32,041 nucleotides of DNA from Lingula anatina (Eukaryota > Brachiopoda > Lingulata > Lingulida > Lingulidae). Made by a program: the position numbers and the translations under genes. Below the pieces are notes generated by a model. The model was not told the DNA's origin and did no database searches. It saw nothing but the letters and a program-made list of their open reading frames with translations. Of this stretch, positions 31,984 to 32,041 are shown in pieces. Position 1 is the stretch's first letter. Each line of letters opens with the position of its first letter. The stretch is taken from NCBI RefSeq assembly GCF_001039355.2, contig NW_019775682.1, positions 62,374 to 94,414 of the forward strand, in the 5' to 3' direction.

Positions 31984-32041
31984 AGGGGCGGTTCCAGGAT
32001 TACTTGAAGGGGGGTCCTCGGATGCAAGGCCGAACCCCCCC
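31984..32041. mobile_element. Terminus of a hAT-like TIR element, cut by the window edge
   Basis: CAGGGGCGGTTCCAGGATTACTTGAAGGGGGG (in parts: CAGGGGCGG, TTCCAGGATTACTTGAAGG) matches the left end of the element at 8428, including GATTAYTTGAAGGGG and the following GGATG. The rest lies outside the window. Confidence 0.6.

Overview
This window is animal nuclear DNA: AT-rich, with GT-AG introns, transposon-laden introns, microsatellites and CpG-depleted repeats. No bacterial-style operon, CRISPR array or RNA gene is visible. The protein content (an invertebrate-like DDIAS/noxin, a guanylate-binding protein, several LINE types and a Penelope-like element) suggests a marine invertebrate such as a mollusc, another lophotrochozoan or a non-vertebrate deuterostome. 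I cannot name the species. The window begins with a poly-C run and ends in a C-rich transposon terminus. There is one ambiguous base (N) near 20639.

Two host genes sit tail to tail. On the plus strand, three exons (319-437, 772-933, 1123-5482) join in frame into a complete 1546-residue protein. Its N-terminal zinc ribbon/OB fold and overall layout match DDIAS (DNA damage-induced apoptosis suppressor, noxin). On the minus strand, nine exons between 28148 and 9206 splice in consistent phase into the last 625 residues of a guanylate-binding protein (GBP). These cover the end of the large GTPase domain, the helical middle/effector domain and a long coiled coil. The start of the gene, including the P-loop, is not in the window.

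Most of the rest is mobile or repeated DNA inside the GBP introns. From low to high coordinate: a decayed repeat zone between the two genes (6100-8430); a hAT-like TIR remnant (8.4 kb); two GACTGC-rich tandem arrays (9.84-10.2 and 11.75-12.2 kb); a plus-strand LINE that has lost its catalytic palm (15.2-16.9 kb); a long hairpin MITE (18.3-18.6 kb); a minus-strand LINE split by a 215-bp MITE (19.7-21.5 kb); and a second copy of that MITE nested in another MITE (21.6-22.0 kb). These are followed by an unidentified open frame (23.8-24.1 kb), a near-intact minus-strand LINE RT fragment with one nonsense codon (24.1-25.6 kb), a small hairpin (26.8 kb), a Penelope-like RT remnant (28.8-29.4 kb), a 161-bp repeat shared between 22.4 and 30.8 kb, a CpG-dense patch (31.0-31.4 kb) and a tandem array (31.6-31.9 kb).

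The two genes belong to different processes (genome-damage response and cell-autonomous defence) and nothing suggests that they work together. The most notable signals are the exact 36-residue triplication in the GBP coiled coil, the GBP's aromatic/basic tail without a CaaX box, the KEN-box-like and repeated DLF motifs in DDIAS, the nested-transposon chronology, and the repeat pair whose only differences are CpG transitions.
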